Source: Opitutus sp. (GTDB taxonomy: Bacteria; Verrucomicrobiota; Verrucomicrobiia; Opitutales; Opitutaceae). From it: a stretch of DNA of 64,000 nt. Shown here one piece after another: positions 8,305-15,926 of this stretch (positions within the stretch are counted from its first letter, which is position 1; every line of letters starts with the position of its first letter). Location of the stretch: contig JACEUQ010000002.1 in assembly GCA_024998815.1 (NCBI GenBank), positions 61,001 to 125,000 on the forward strand. Reading direction: 5' to 3'. A model generated the notes under the pieces. It was not told the origin of the DNA and did no database searches. It saw only the letters and a program-made list of their open reading frames with translations. A program made the position numbers and the translations under genes.

Positions 8305-9180
8305 TCAGCGCTCGCGGACCAACCAGTGGAACTCGGCCCGGCCGCCTTCATCCTGCGCCAGCGCCTCGGCCAACCAGCGTGCCGCCGGCGCCAATTCCTG
8401 ATCCAGTTTCCACGGCGGATTGATCACCACCAGCCCCGAACCCTTCATCTTCATCGGATGGGCCGGCCCGACCACGGTCAGCTCCAGCGCAAAGGTCGGC
8501 GGCAACTCCAGCATCCGCAGATCATCAAAAAACGCATCAACGCGCGCCCGCTCGGTCAACGGGTACCAAACCATAATCGTAGTGGCCGGAGCCCGCCGCA
8601 GCGCGTCGCCCACCGCACGGACGATTTGCACAAACTCGTCCTTCGCCTCGAAGGGCGGATCGATCAGCACCAGCGCGCGTTTTTCCTTGGCCGGCAACTG
8701 CCCGCGCAGGCCGGTATAACCATCCGCTTCCTGGATACCGACGGACCCCAAACGCAGCATTTCGATGCGCAACGCCTCGGCTTCCTCGGGGTGCTTTTCG
8801 AACAGGGTTAACCGGTCCTGCGGCCGGGCCAACTCCCGCACCAAACGCGGCGATCCCGGATAAAACCGCGGCCCGGGGCCCGGCTCCAAGTTGCCCAACT
8901 GCTGGTCGTAGTTTTTCACGAGAGTCACGTAGTCGGCGAGTAACTCAGGCAGGCCCGTGCGCGCCCACAGGCGGCCGATGCCTGCAGGCCACTCGGGCGT
9001 GCGCTCCAAGGTATCACCGCGCGCAGCCGTGGCCAAGTCGTAGCGCCCGCGCCCGGCGTGGGTATCGACATAAAGGAACCCGCGCTCCTTGGCCTGCATC
9101 GCGCGCACGATCCGCACCAGCACGGCGTGTTTGACCACGTCGGCAAAATTACCTGCGTGGAAGTGATGGCGGTAGTTCAC
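8305..9180 (-). CDS. rlmJ: 23S rRNA (adenine-2030-N6)-methyltransferase RlmJ
   Basis: A 291-residue SAM-dependent methyltransferase of the RlmJ/ComJ type, which modifies A2030 of 23S rRNA. The family N terminus MNYRHHFHAGNFADVVKH is exact. A YVDTHAGRGRYDL motif serves as the SAM site, and the catalytic DPPFE motif of N6-adenine methyltransferases is present in LVLIDPPFEAKDEF. The start is a GTG that overlaps the upstream YhcH stop by four bases (GTGA). Translation is probably coupled. Confidence 0.95.
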   Translation of the reverse strand: MNYRHHFHAGNFADVVKHAVLVRIVRAMQAKERGFLYVDTHAGRGRYDLATAARGDTLERTPEWPAGIGRLWARTGLPELLADYVTLVKNYDQQLGNLEPGPGPRFYPGSPRLVRELARPQDRLTLFEKHPEEAEALRIEMLRLGSVGIQEADGYTGLRGQLPAKEKRALVLIDPPFEAKDEFVQIVRAVGDALRRAPATTIMVWYPLTERARVDAFFDDLRMLELPPTFALELTVVGPAHPMKMKGSGLVVINPPWKLDQELAPAARWLAEALAQDEGGRAEFHWLVRER

Positions 9181-9683
9181 GCGACGGAGGCGACAGGCAC
9201 CTTGACGACCGTCTTGCGCACCAGCGCGGCAGGCACGCCCGAGGCCAGCGAAGGCTTGTGCGCATCGATCGGGTAAAACACCGCGATTTCGCCCGCCCGT
9301 ACCCGCAGCACCGAGCCCTCGGCGTAGTCGCCAAAAAACAGCAGATCTTTCGAAGGCGTGAAATCCTCGGCCACGCTCAGCCGCGAAACCTCGGTCACCT
9401 CCATCAATTCGTCGCCACTGACGACCACTTGCACGTCGACGTAAACGTGGTGCGCCTCCCAGCGCCCGTCGACGCGCGGTTTAGCTACGTAGGCCTGTTC
9501 GAGGGCGAAGATTCCATCGCCCAACTCAACGCGCACCGTATCGCCCGAAGCCACGGCTTGGAGCCGCGCGTGCGCCGGCGAGCCGGGACAGAGGATTTCC
9601 TCGACGTAGGCGAGCGCCGTGCGAAACGCAGGACGGTCGACGAGTTGGGTGCGAACGGTGGCAAGGGAACCGAAGAGAGCCAT
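9177..9683 (-). CDS. YhcH/YjgK/YiaL family protein (DUF386)
   Basis: A 168-residue cupin-like protein. The frame is open to 9920 only because it reads into the group II intron; the natural start is the ATG at 9683 (MALFGSLATVRTQLV). Family features are KPRVDGRWEAHHVYVDVQVVVSGDE, LFFGDYAEGSVLRVRAGEIAVFYPIDAHKPSL and a final KTVVKVPV. Relatives act on sugars, for example N-acetylneuraminate anomerisation by NanQ/YhcH. The true substrate here is unknown. Its stop overlaps the rlmJ start. Confidence 0.9.
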   Translation of the reverse strand: MALFGSLATVRTQLVDRPAFRTALAYVEEILCPGSPAHARLQAVASGDTVRVELGDGIFALEQAYVAKPRVDGRWEAHHVYVDVQVVVSGDELMEVTEVSRLSVAEDFTPSKDLLFFGDYAEGSVLRVRAGEIAVFYPIDAHKPSLASGVPAALVRKTVVKVPVASVA

Positions 9684-9832
9684 AGTACGCCGACTCCAAC
9701 GCCCCGCCCCGCGCACTGGCAAGAGCCGAAACCATGGCGCCGAGGAAAACCACCGGAAGCTGACCGCGTAGCCACGCATGGTTTGGCAAGATCGGATGGG
9801 CTCACGGGGATTGCGCCCCGTGAGCCTTCCAC

Positions 9833-9867
9833 ACCACCGGACGTGCGGTTTTCCGCATCCGGCGGTT
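9833..9867 (-). other. group II intron domain V hairpin
   Basis: Read on the minus strand: ACCGCCGGA, TGCGG, AAAA loop, CCGCA, a two-base CG bulge, then TCCGGTGGT. This is the conserved catalytic domain V, with its GNRA-like tetraloop and two-nucleotide bulge. It lies just downstream of the maturase stop. Confidence 0.85.
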
Positions 9868-9882
9868 GAGTCGGAGGACGAC

Positions 9883-11148
9883 CTATGTCGTCGCCGTTTC
9901 CCACGGCAGGGTAAACCCATAGCGTTTCAGCGTCTTGTTCTTCAGCGCACTCGTCATCACCCAGTGCCGGGCGATCGCCCACGCTCCTTTCGCGCTGTAG
10001 GCCATGCCGAGGATTTCTCCTCGTAGTCCAAGCCGCTTCAGGGCGTTGAGTCGCCCCCTTGGGTGGTGCCATCTTTGCCAGAAGCATTTGCGCATATGGC
10101 GGCGTATCCAGCCGGATAGGTCGGTCACATCCCAGCGCCTCTCGGTCAGCCGGAAGTAACCCCACCATCCGTTAATGTATCGCAGCCACTGCTCTCGCAG
10201 CTCCTCGCTCGTCAGGCTTTGGCGTGCGTCCCACAGTTCCCTGACTTTGGCCTTGAGGCGGTCCACGCTTTTCGGCGCCAGCCGAATCGTGCCGTCCTTT
10301 TCCAACCGGAAGCCGAGCAGCGCGGTCCCATCGCTGGGACCACTGCCACTTTTGGCCCGGTTAACCGGCAGCTTCAGCTCGCGTTCAATCCACGCGGTCA
10401 CGCTGGCCTCCACCCGCTCCGCCGACCTCGCACTTGCGCAGAAGATCGCGATGTCGTCGGCATAACGCACAAACGACAGCCCGCGTTTCTCCAGCTCGGT
10501 GTCGAGCGGATGCAGGTAGATATTGGCCAGTAGCGGCGAGAGGGGCCCGCCTTGCGGCGTGCCTTCCCGGCGTAGTTCTTCTTGGCCACTGGCCAGTCTC
10601 ATGGGCGCGCGCAATATCTCCCCAATCAGCCGCAGGATGCGCTTGTCGCGCACCTTGCGCCCGACCAGGTGCATCAGCCGGTCGTGATTCACGTGATCAA
10701 AGAAGGCCTTTAGATCAATGTCCACGACATGGCTTTTGCCCGCTTGCACGTAGGCTTGGGCCGCCCGCACCGCGTCGTGCGCGGAGCGGTTTGGCCGGAA
10801 GCCGTAGCTGTGTTCGCTAAACTCGCACTCCCACAGGGGGCCGAGCTTTTGGTGGATGGCTTGCTGCAACCAGCGGTCCAGCACTGTCGGTATGCCCAAC
10901 CGGCGAACCCCTCCGTTGGCCTTCGGGATATCCACCGCTTTCACCGCCTTGGGCTGGTAGTTTCCAGCAACCAGCAGCTCCAGCAGTTCCTCCTTGTGCC
11001 CGCAGATCAGCTCGGCGGTTTGTGCCACCGTTCGCCCATCCACTCCCGCAGCCCCGGCGTTGGCTTTCACCCTCACCCAGGCCTCGTTTAGGTTTTCCGC
11101 CGACAGAACCTCTTCCATCGTCACCATCGGCGTTTCACTCGCGTTCAT
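9883..11148 (-). CDS. ltrA: group II intron reverse transcriptase/maturase (LtrA-like)
   Basis: A 421-residue intron-encoded protein that splices the intron and reverse-transcribes it into new DNA sites. RT motifs in order: VRRLGIPTVLDRW (about 81-93), YGFRPNRSAHDA, DIDLKAFFDHV with the first catalytic Asp, GTPQGGPLSPLLANIYLH, and FVRYADDIAIF with YADD at 229-232. A thumb/maturase region with WLRYINGWWGYFR follows. No C-terminal HNH endonuclease is present, as expected for class C. I chose the ATG at 11148; the longer frame runs into intron RNA. All catalytic residues are intact. Confidence 0.95.
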   Translation of the reverse strand: MNASETPMVTMEEVLSAENLNEAWVRVKANAGAAGVDGRTVAQTAELICGHKEELLELLVAGNYQPKAVKAVDIPKANGGVRRLGIPTVLDRWLQQAIHQKLGPLWECEFSEHSYGFRPNRSAHDAVRAAQAYVQAGKSHVVDIDLKAFFDHVNHDRLMHLVGRKVRDKRILRLIGEILRAPMRLASGQEELRREGTPQGGPLSPLLANIYLHPLDTELEKRGLSFVRYADDIAIFCASARSAERVEASVTAWIERELKLPVNRAKSGSGPSDGTALLGFRLEKDGTIRLAPKSVDRLKAKVRELWDARQSLTSEELREQWLRYINGWWGYFRLTERRWDVTDLSGWIRRHMRKCFWQRWHHPRGRLNALKRLGLRGEILGMAYSAKGAWAIARHWVMTSALKNKTLKRYGFTLPWETATT

Positions 11149-11694
11149 CGTTTTCCCTTCCGCCGCCCGTTGCCGGACTCGGCTCCCGCGCTCACGTTCC
11201 AAACGGCTATCCATCCGTCCAGTCCGCTCGCACCGCTTCGGGTGGCGACCGTAATTGTCACGCCCGCTTCGTTTCGGAAACCTTCCCGCCCATTGCCTCG
11301 GGGGCTTCTGGCGATCCGCGTTTCTCCGTCTCTTCGGCCCTTCGCTCCTCCCGCCGTTACGCGGATCTCTTCGCTACTACGGCCTTTGCTGACTCCTGCC
11401 TCGCTTTCGCTTGGCAGGTCTCCCCGGGTAAGGTGCGTGAACTCTCCATCCGGGCCGCCAGGCTCTACCCGATGCGTCTTTCGGTGACGGTTGGACTTCG
11501 CGTTTCCTAGCACGCTTGTCGCCCGCATCGCGGCCTCTCTGCCTGTTCGTGTTCCTACGGTCGGACTTTTGCCTCCACCTTCTTTCGTGCTGAGTGCCTC
11601 GCGGCTCCCGCCTTGGTCTTGGCTACGGTTGTTGTCACTTTTCCCGAATATTTCATTTCATATGTTTAGTTCACTCCCATGCCGGGCACACTAG

Positions 11695-11714
11695 GGACGA
11701 CCTCCGTGTCGTCC
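11695..11714 (-). other. stem-loop at the intron insertion point
   Basis: A 7-bp perfect inverted repeat (GGACGAC / GTCGTCC) with a six-base loop lies in the 5' exon, three bases from the start of the group II intron. Class C introns recognise such terminator- or attC-like stem-loops rather than long exon sequences. No T-run follows it at the insertion side. The bases up to 11814 hold nothing else recognisable. Confidence 0.6.
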
Positions 11715-11814
11715 GTGCCGAATCACGATTCAAGACCAACCCTAACCGGAATTTCAGCTTATTCCTGCCCCCTAAGAGTCACTAATCCGGACTGCTTTAT
11801 TAGTGCCGATGAGT

Positions 11815-12038
11815 TAACACCATTTCGCGTTCAAAGATATACAAACCAACCGTTTTAACCACTAATGAACGCTAATAGCCGCTAAAAAAAACAAGGAATC
11901 CGACGCTTCTTGATTAGTGTATCTTATTATTCATTAGCGATTAAAAAACTACATTTGCTTTAAGGTTAGATGATGGGTCGCTACTGACGCGATCACGGTG
12001 GTGGCCGGGTTTTAATGCGTTTGAATGCAAAATGGTAT
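11815..12038. mobile_element. MITE-like element, copy 1
   Basis: A non-coding element of about 220 bases. It begins AACACCATTTCGCGTTCAAA and ends TTTGAATGCAAAATGGTAT, so its ends are imperfect terminal inverted repeats. A second, nested inverted repeat lies inside (TTTTAACCACTAATGAACGC near the left; ATTCATTAGCGATTAAAA to the right). It is about 85-90% similar by eye to copy 2 at 14588-14808 and has the same orientation. It carries no gene and would depend on a transposase elsewhere. It is AT-richer than its surroundings. Confidence 0.75.
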
Positions 12039-12148
12039 AGCATGAGTGGTTAATACCGGATCGCTTTCGGGTTTTGTGACTTCTGCGCTTTTTTGCGGCT
12101 AAATTATTCGGGGGATTTTCCCGAGTAGGCCTCGTCCGTGCTCGGTGC

Positions 12149-12189
12149 GTTTTTGTGGTATTTGGTGCTTTTTGTGACCAATGGTTTGG
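12149..12189. repeat. 41-base dispersed repeat, copy A
   Basis: GTTTTTGTG at the left and CCAATGGTTTGG at the right bound a 41-base stretch that recurs at 41911-41951 with about six mismatches. It covers the earliest possible GTG start (12155) of the TonB receptor frame. That argues the true start lies further downstream. Confidence 0.55.
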
Positions 12190-12238
12190 ACACTGCCCAC
12201 TGAAACCGCCGAGGAACCACCAAGAGCTTCGCAGAAAA

Positions 12239-14329
12239 TTGAAAGCATCCCGCATAACTTTACTCATTGCCAGCGTTAGCTCGGCCGCGCTCGCAGCGGG
12301 TGGACGAGCCGCCCCGGAACCCGCGGACCTGCCCGCAATCGCGCTGGCGCCTATGATCGTGACCGCTAGTCGCTCCGCGCAACCCGTGAGCACGCTTCCG
12401 GTTACCGCCACGGTTTTCACGGCTGCCGACTTGCGCGCCTCGCCTGCTCTCGCACTCGACGACACGTTGCGCGCGGCTCCGGCGTTTAGCCTTTTTCGCC
12501 GGAGCGGTAGCCTCACCGCCAACCCCACCGCGCAGGGCGTGTCGTTGCGGGGACTCGGCCCGAGCGGCGCGAGTCGCTCGCTGGTCCTGCTCGACGGCGT
12601 CCCCCTTAATGATCCTTTTGGCGGCTGGGTTGCGTGGACCAAGTTGCCCAAGCTCTCGATCGCCGCGGTCGAGAGCGTACCCGGTGGCGGCTCCAGTGTC
12701 TGGGGCAACGCGTCACTGGGCGGCTCGGTGCAACTGCTCACCACTCCGCCCGCCGGTAACCACGGCACCGTTGAAGCTCTCATCGGCGATTTCAACACCC
12801 GCGGTGCCGAGCTCGCCGTCACCACCAGCTCCGCCGACGACCGCCACAGCGCCACCGTGGACGCGGCGGCTTTTGCCTCCGCGGGCGCTTACCTGCTGCG
12901 GGGTCCTGGCGCCATCGACCGCCGCGCCGACCTCGACTACAAGCGCACCCAGGCCACCTTGCGCAACGCGCTCACCGAGTCGATCGACCTCAAGGTCTCC
13001 GCCCGCCTCTACGCCGAGAAACGCGGCAACGGCACCCCACTACAGCGCAACGCGACCGACGAACGCTTTTTTTCTGCCACGCTCGCCAACTCGCCCGCCA
13101 AAGCGCACGCGAGCCCAGTTGCTTGGACTGCTGTCACCTACGTCCAAGCCCAAAGCTTCGCCTCCTATTTTAGCGCGGTGAACGCCGCCCGCACCGCCGA
13201 GACTCCCGCGAGCAACCAATACGATGTGCCCGCTACGGCCCTAGGCGCGGGGGCGACGGCGACTTGGGGCACGCCCACCGACGACGCGATGACCACCATG
13301 GGACTCGATGCCCGCCACGTGGCAGGGGTGACGCGGGAAGCCTTTTTATTTTCCGCTCCGCTCAATGACTTCACCCGCGATCGTCGGGCCGGCGGCGAGC
13401 AAACCTTTACCGGCGTCTTTGCCCGTCACGAACACCAGCTGGGTTCAACCCTGCGCGCCAGCGCCGGCGCCCGCGTGGATTATTGGGAGACAACCCAAGG
13501 CTTCCGCCGTGAAGTCAACACGCAGAGCGGCGCGCTGACGCTGGATCAACAATTCGCCGCACAAGGCGGCACCGAGTTTAGCCCCGCGCTAGGGCTTGTC
13601 TGGCAGCCCACGCCCGAGCTGCGTGCGCGGGGTTCGGTGTATCAGTCGTTCCGCGTGCCCACGCTCAACGAGTATTACCGCCCCTTTCGCGTTGGGTCCG
13701 TCACCACCAATGCCAACCCCACGCTCGCGCCCGAAGCGCTCACCGGCTACGAAACCGGCTTCGACCTCGGCAGGCCCGACGCGCCGCTGGGTGCCTCGGT
13801 CACCACGTTTGTGAACGAACTCCACGATGCTGTGACCAACGTCACCCTCGCTGCCAACACCCGCGAACGCCGCAACCTCGACCACGTCCGCGTGGCCGGC
13901 GTGGAATCCTCGGTACGCGCCCGCCCCCATGCCGCGCTTACGCTAGGCGCCGCCCACCTGCTCACCGATGCCCGCGTGATTAACCCCGGCCCCTCGGCGC
14001 CCGCCGCACTCGACGGCAACCGCCTCGCCCAGGTCCCCCGCAACACTTTTACCACCAGCGCGACCTGGAAAGCGCCGTGGGAACTCCAGTTCACCGCCCG
14101 GGCCCGATGGATGTCGGCGGCTTATGAAGACGACGAAAACACCCTGCGCCTGTCCCCGGCGGCGACGGTTGATTTCGGTGTGGCGCGCCGCTTTGGACGA
14201 AGGTGGGAAGGCTTTATAGCGATCGAAAACGCGTTCGATGCCGAAGTTGAGACGGGGCGCACGGCCAGCGGAATCGTCAATACCGCCCCGCCCCGGTGGA
14301 GCCGAGCAGGGTTGCGCTACGATTGGTGA
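12239..14329 (+). CDS. TonB-dependent outer-membrane receptor
   Basis: A receptor of about 696 residues for TonB-driven uptake of a siderophore, cobalamin or similar ligand. After a signal sequence (SRITLLIASVSSAALA) comes a TonB-box-like region (APMIVTASR), then a plug with GVSLRGLGPSGASRSLVLLDGVPLND and GNASLGGSVQLLTT. A beta-barrel follows with FSPALGLVWQPTPELRARGSVYQSFRVPTLNEYYRPF. It ends ENAFDAEVETG...LRYDW, with the terminal aromatic typical of outer-membrane proteins. The frame is open from a GTG at 12155, but that lies in a repeat, so I prefer the TTG at 12239. It is flanked by two MITE-like copies. The ligand is unknown. Confidence 0.9.
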   Translation: MKASRITLLIASVSSAALAAGGRAAPEPADLPAIALAPMIVTASRSAQPVSTLPVTATVFTAADLRASPALALDDTLRAAPAFSLFRRSGSLTANPTAQGVSLRGLGPSGASRSLVLLDGVPLNDPFGGWVAWTKLPKLSIAAVESVPGGGSSVWGNASLGGSVQLLTTPPAGNHGTVEALIGDFNTRGAELAVTTSSADDRHSATVDAAAFASAGAYLLRGPGAIDRRADLDYKRTQATLRNALTESIDLKVSARLYAEKRGNGTPLQRNATDERFFSATLANSPAKAHASPVAWTAVTYVQAQSFASYFSAVNAARTAETPASNQYDVPATALGAGATATWGTPTDDAMTTMGLDARHVAGVTREAFLFSAPLNDFTRDRRAGGEQTFTGVFARHEHQLGSTLRASAGARVDYWETTQGFRREVNTQSGALTLDQQFAAQGGTEFSPALGLVWQPTPELRARGSVYQSFRVPTLNEYYRPFRVGSVTTNANPTLAPEALTGYETGFDLGRPDAPLGASVTTFVNELHDAVTNVTLAANTRERRNLDHVRVAGVESSVRARPHAALTLGAAHLLTDARVINPGPSAPAALDGNRLAQVPRNTFTTSATWKAPWELQFTARARWMSAAYEDDENTLRLSPAATVDFGVARRFGRRWEGFIAIENAFDAEVETGRTASGIVNTAPPRWSRAGLRYDW

Positions 14330-14365
14330 AACGAAGTCACGAAAGGGCGGCGAAACGCAGGGAAT

Positions 14366-14556
14366 CCCCGAGCTCACGCTCGGGGCCACGGGATCAGCAC
14401 GGGCTGCGGGCTCTGGCGTGGCCTTGAGCGTGAGGATGGACCGCGGAGCTCCAGCTCCGCCGGATCGATCGCAGGCCCAAAGCCGCAAAGCCGAGCTGGA
14501 GCTCGGCGCTCCCACCCCTCTGCGCTCTCCACGAGCTCACGCTCAGGGCCACGGGG
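14366..14556. repeat. cluster of short palindromic repeats
   Basis: Directly after the TonB receptor gene lie two nested inverted-repeat sets. AGCTCACGCTC / GAGCGTGAGG pairs around 14371 and 14435, with a further copy at 14530-14556. GGAGCTCCAGCTCCG (about 14444) pairs with CGAGCTGGAGCTCGGC (about 14490). The first unit recurs at 44398-44454 and partly at 49837-49909. No coding sequence is present between 14330 and 14587. Confidence 0.6.
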
Positions 14557-14587
14557 AGTGCGCGCTGCCGCTTCACCGCTGCCAACT

Positions 14588-14808
14588 GATACCATTTCGC
14601 GATCAAAGAAATACAAACGATCCATTTTAACCACTAATGAACACTAATTCCCACTAATAAAAACAAGGGATTCGTCGCTTCTTGATTAGTGTATCTTAGT
14701 GTTCATTAGTGGTTAAAAATCCGGGTGTTTTAAGGTTGGATGATGGGTCGCTACTGACGTGATCACGGTAGTGGTCGGGTTTTAATGCGTTTGAATGCAA
14801 AATGGTAT
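14588..14808. mobile_element. MITE-like element, copy 2
   Basis: The better-preserved copy. It starts ATACCATTTCGCGATCAAAG and ends TTTGAATGCAAAATGGTAT. Nested inside is an inverted repeat with arms TTTTAACCACTAATGAACAC and GTGTTCATTAGTGGTTAAAA. The flanks CAACT and AGTTG extend the terminal symmetry by five bases after one mismatch. The element interrupts, on the minus strand, the end of an SH3-domain reading frame and supplies its stop codon at 14782. Same orientation as copy 1. Confidence 0.78.
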
Positions 14809-14919
14809 GAGTTGCGCGCGCGGTAGCCAGCATTCGCAGCCATCCGTCAGTGCCACGCGATGCCAGTCGCCGCGATCTTCCCGGTCAATCAACTCCGTGC
14901 CGTCGTGCAGGGGCGGTTT
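14782..14919 (-). pseudogene. 3' fragment of an SH3-domain (BatE-type) gene, ending in the MITE
   Basis: On the minus strand the codons read KPPLHDGTELIDREDRGDW, then HRVALTDGCECWLPRAQL. This is a bacterial SH3 fold: GT-L-x-x-x-RGDW-x-x-V-x-LxDG-x-x-WLP. At 14808 the frame enters MITE copy 2, which adds IPFCIQTH and a TAA. The fragment joins in frame with the piece at 15787-15870 once the intron remnant is removed. BatE proteins carry such a domain after TPR repeats, but no TPR is left here, so the family name is an inference. Confidence 0.65.
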
Positions 14920-15786
14920 AGTAGAGTAGAGAGAGCCGCGTGGCGGTAACCCGCCAATGTAGCTCGCCCCCTCGTCGAACCGTGCAGGCGGTTTTCCCGC
15001 ACACGGCTTACCGAGTCCCCATTCTTTCGGTTTGGTTTCAGCGGAGTTCATTGCTTCCAAGCCGCCGTAAGCGGCCAGTGCCATAGTTTGTATTGACCAT
15101 GCAAACGGTCGTCGGTGAAGAACTCGAAGAGTCCGTGGGTGCGGCTATACTTTCGCCACAGCCATCGGCGTAGCCGGTTACGAACAAAGACCTGCTGCTT
15201 ACTAAACACGTGCGTGCTGTTGCCGTAATGAAACGCCGTCGCTCAGCCCCGAGTGATTTGGTTGACCTTGCGGACCACCGCCACCGCCGGTTGGTTGCGC
15301 GTTCGCACATCTAGCTCCATCCGCACTTTGTCGCGTAACTTGGCCTGACTTTTCGCACTGGGCTCCACGTGCGGATAGCTTCGTTTGCTCTTCATGCCTT
15401 GCCGCCATGCGACGGAAAAACCGAGGAACTCAAAGCCTTCCTTTCGTGTATCCACCAGTCGGATTTTCTCTTCGTTGAGCTTTAGCTTGCGTGCCTCCAG
15501 CCACCGTTTCAGTCGCGTTTGCAGCCCCGCCCCTTGACCCGGTTTGCACAAGATCAGGAGGTCGTCGGCGTAACGCACCATCGTCGGCTTTTGTTCGCAC
15601 TTCTCATTCACCGCATGATCGAGCTCGTTGAGGTAGAGGTTCGCCAAGAGCGGTGACGAAGCGCAGCGGAGATGGGCCGCTCAGCAGAGCGGGGCTAAGA
15701 GCCCGACCGGAGGGAGTCAAATGGATGAATGAACGGTCAGATGCACAGCAGGTTGCACCAGATCGCGCCGACCAACTCAGGAGTTC
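14920..15786 (-). mobile_element. decayed second group II intron
   Basis: On the minus strand this interval contains the 3' half of an intron-encoded reverse transcriptase. A domain V hairpin follows at 14977-15008 (GCCGTG TGCGGG AAAA CCGCCTGCACGG), then a domain VI-like helix ending CTCTACTCTAC near 14921. The 5' RNA domains and the first half of the RT are missing, so an internal deletion has occurred; bases 15660-15786 match nothing I recognise. It differs from the class C intron at 9.8-11.7 kb in both RT and domain V. It splits an SH3-domain gene in frame. Confidence 0.75.
15048..15659 (-). pseudogene. truncated group II reverse transcriptase with an in-frame stop
   Basis: The frame begins abruptly at SSPLLANLYLNELDHA, the middle of RT motif 4, and continues through MVRYADDLLILCK and LGFSVAWRQG. 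At 15243-15245 a TGA follows QITRG, where relatives have a conserved Trp (TGG). The same frame then continues for 65 more codons with maturase-like sequence (NSTHVFSKQQVFVRNRLRRW and KLWHWPLTAAWKQ) to a natural TGA at 15048. Loss of the N-terminal half plus a nonsense codon make it non-functional. Confidence 0.8.
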
Positions 15787-15870
15787 GGGTTTAAACGCCG
15801 GCTCGTAACGGTAACCGGGGCCCTTACGGGCGTCCACTTCCGGCACGATCACCACGCCTTCCCGGCCACT
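15787..15870 (-). pseudogene. 5' fragment of the SH3-domain gene
   Basis: On the minus strand the codons read SGREGVVIVPEVDARKGPGY then RYEPAFKP, the first strands of a bacterial SH3 domain. The V-V-x-x-x-x-x-DARKGPG pattern is typical of BatE C termini. The frame matches the 3' piece at 14782-14919. Upstream it stops at a 29-base ATACCATTT hairpin, and the rest of the gene is gone. The whole unit is therefore a relic enclosed by repeat ends. Confidence 0.6.
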
Positions 15871-15871
15871 G

Positions 15872-15900
15872 ATACCATTTCGCTTTCAAGGAAATGGTAT
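15872..15900. repeat. solo ATACCATTT hairpin
   Basis: ATACCATTTC and GAAATGGTAT arms enclose a nine-base loop (GCTTTCAAG). Both arms match the terminal repeats of the MITE-like elements at 11815-12038 and 14588-14808, so this looks like the two ends fused with the interior lost. Confidence 0.65.
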
Positions 15901-15926
15901 GAGCAGCCTTCGAACCCGAAACGGGT

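Larger units (their letters stand above)
9791..11691 (-). mobile_element. group II intron, bacterial class C-like, apparently complete
   Basis: On the minus strand the element begins with GTGTGCCCGGCATGGG at 11691, the usual group II 5' end. It contains a maturase gene (9883-11148) and a domain V hairpin about 16 bases after the maturase stop. It ends near 9791 after a domain VI helix (11-bp stem GGCTCACGGGG / CCCCGTGAGCC around a CGCAAT loop). At about 1.9 kb with compact RNA it fits class C. The 5' exon carries a 7-bp stem-loop three bases from the junction, the kind of site class C introns use. The exact 3' end is my estimate within a few bases. Confidence 0.85.

Noticed and set aside
9177..9920. 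YhcH protein with an 80-residue N-terminal extension
   Set aside because: The extension is translation of the group II intron 3' end; the family start is the ATG at 9683.
10994..11528. Several plus- and minus-strand frames upstream of the maturase
   Set aside because: They lie in the structured 5' RNA domains of the intron and have no protein features.
11695..11714. Integron attC site at the intron insertion point
   Set aside because: The stem-loop lacks the RYYYAAC/GTTRRRY core sites, and no integrase or cassette genes are present.
12609..13181. 190-codon alternative frame inside the TonB receptor gene
   Set aside because: Ser/Pro/Arg-rich out-of-frame translation of a well-supported receptor gene.
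15604..15855. 83-codon frame as an intact small gene
   Set aside because: Only its first 28 codons are SH3-like; the rest crosses the intron remnant and is not a natural product.
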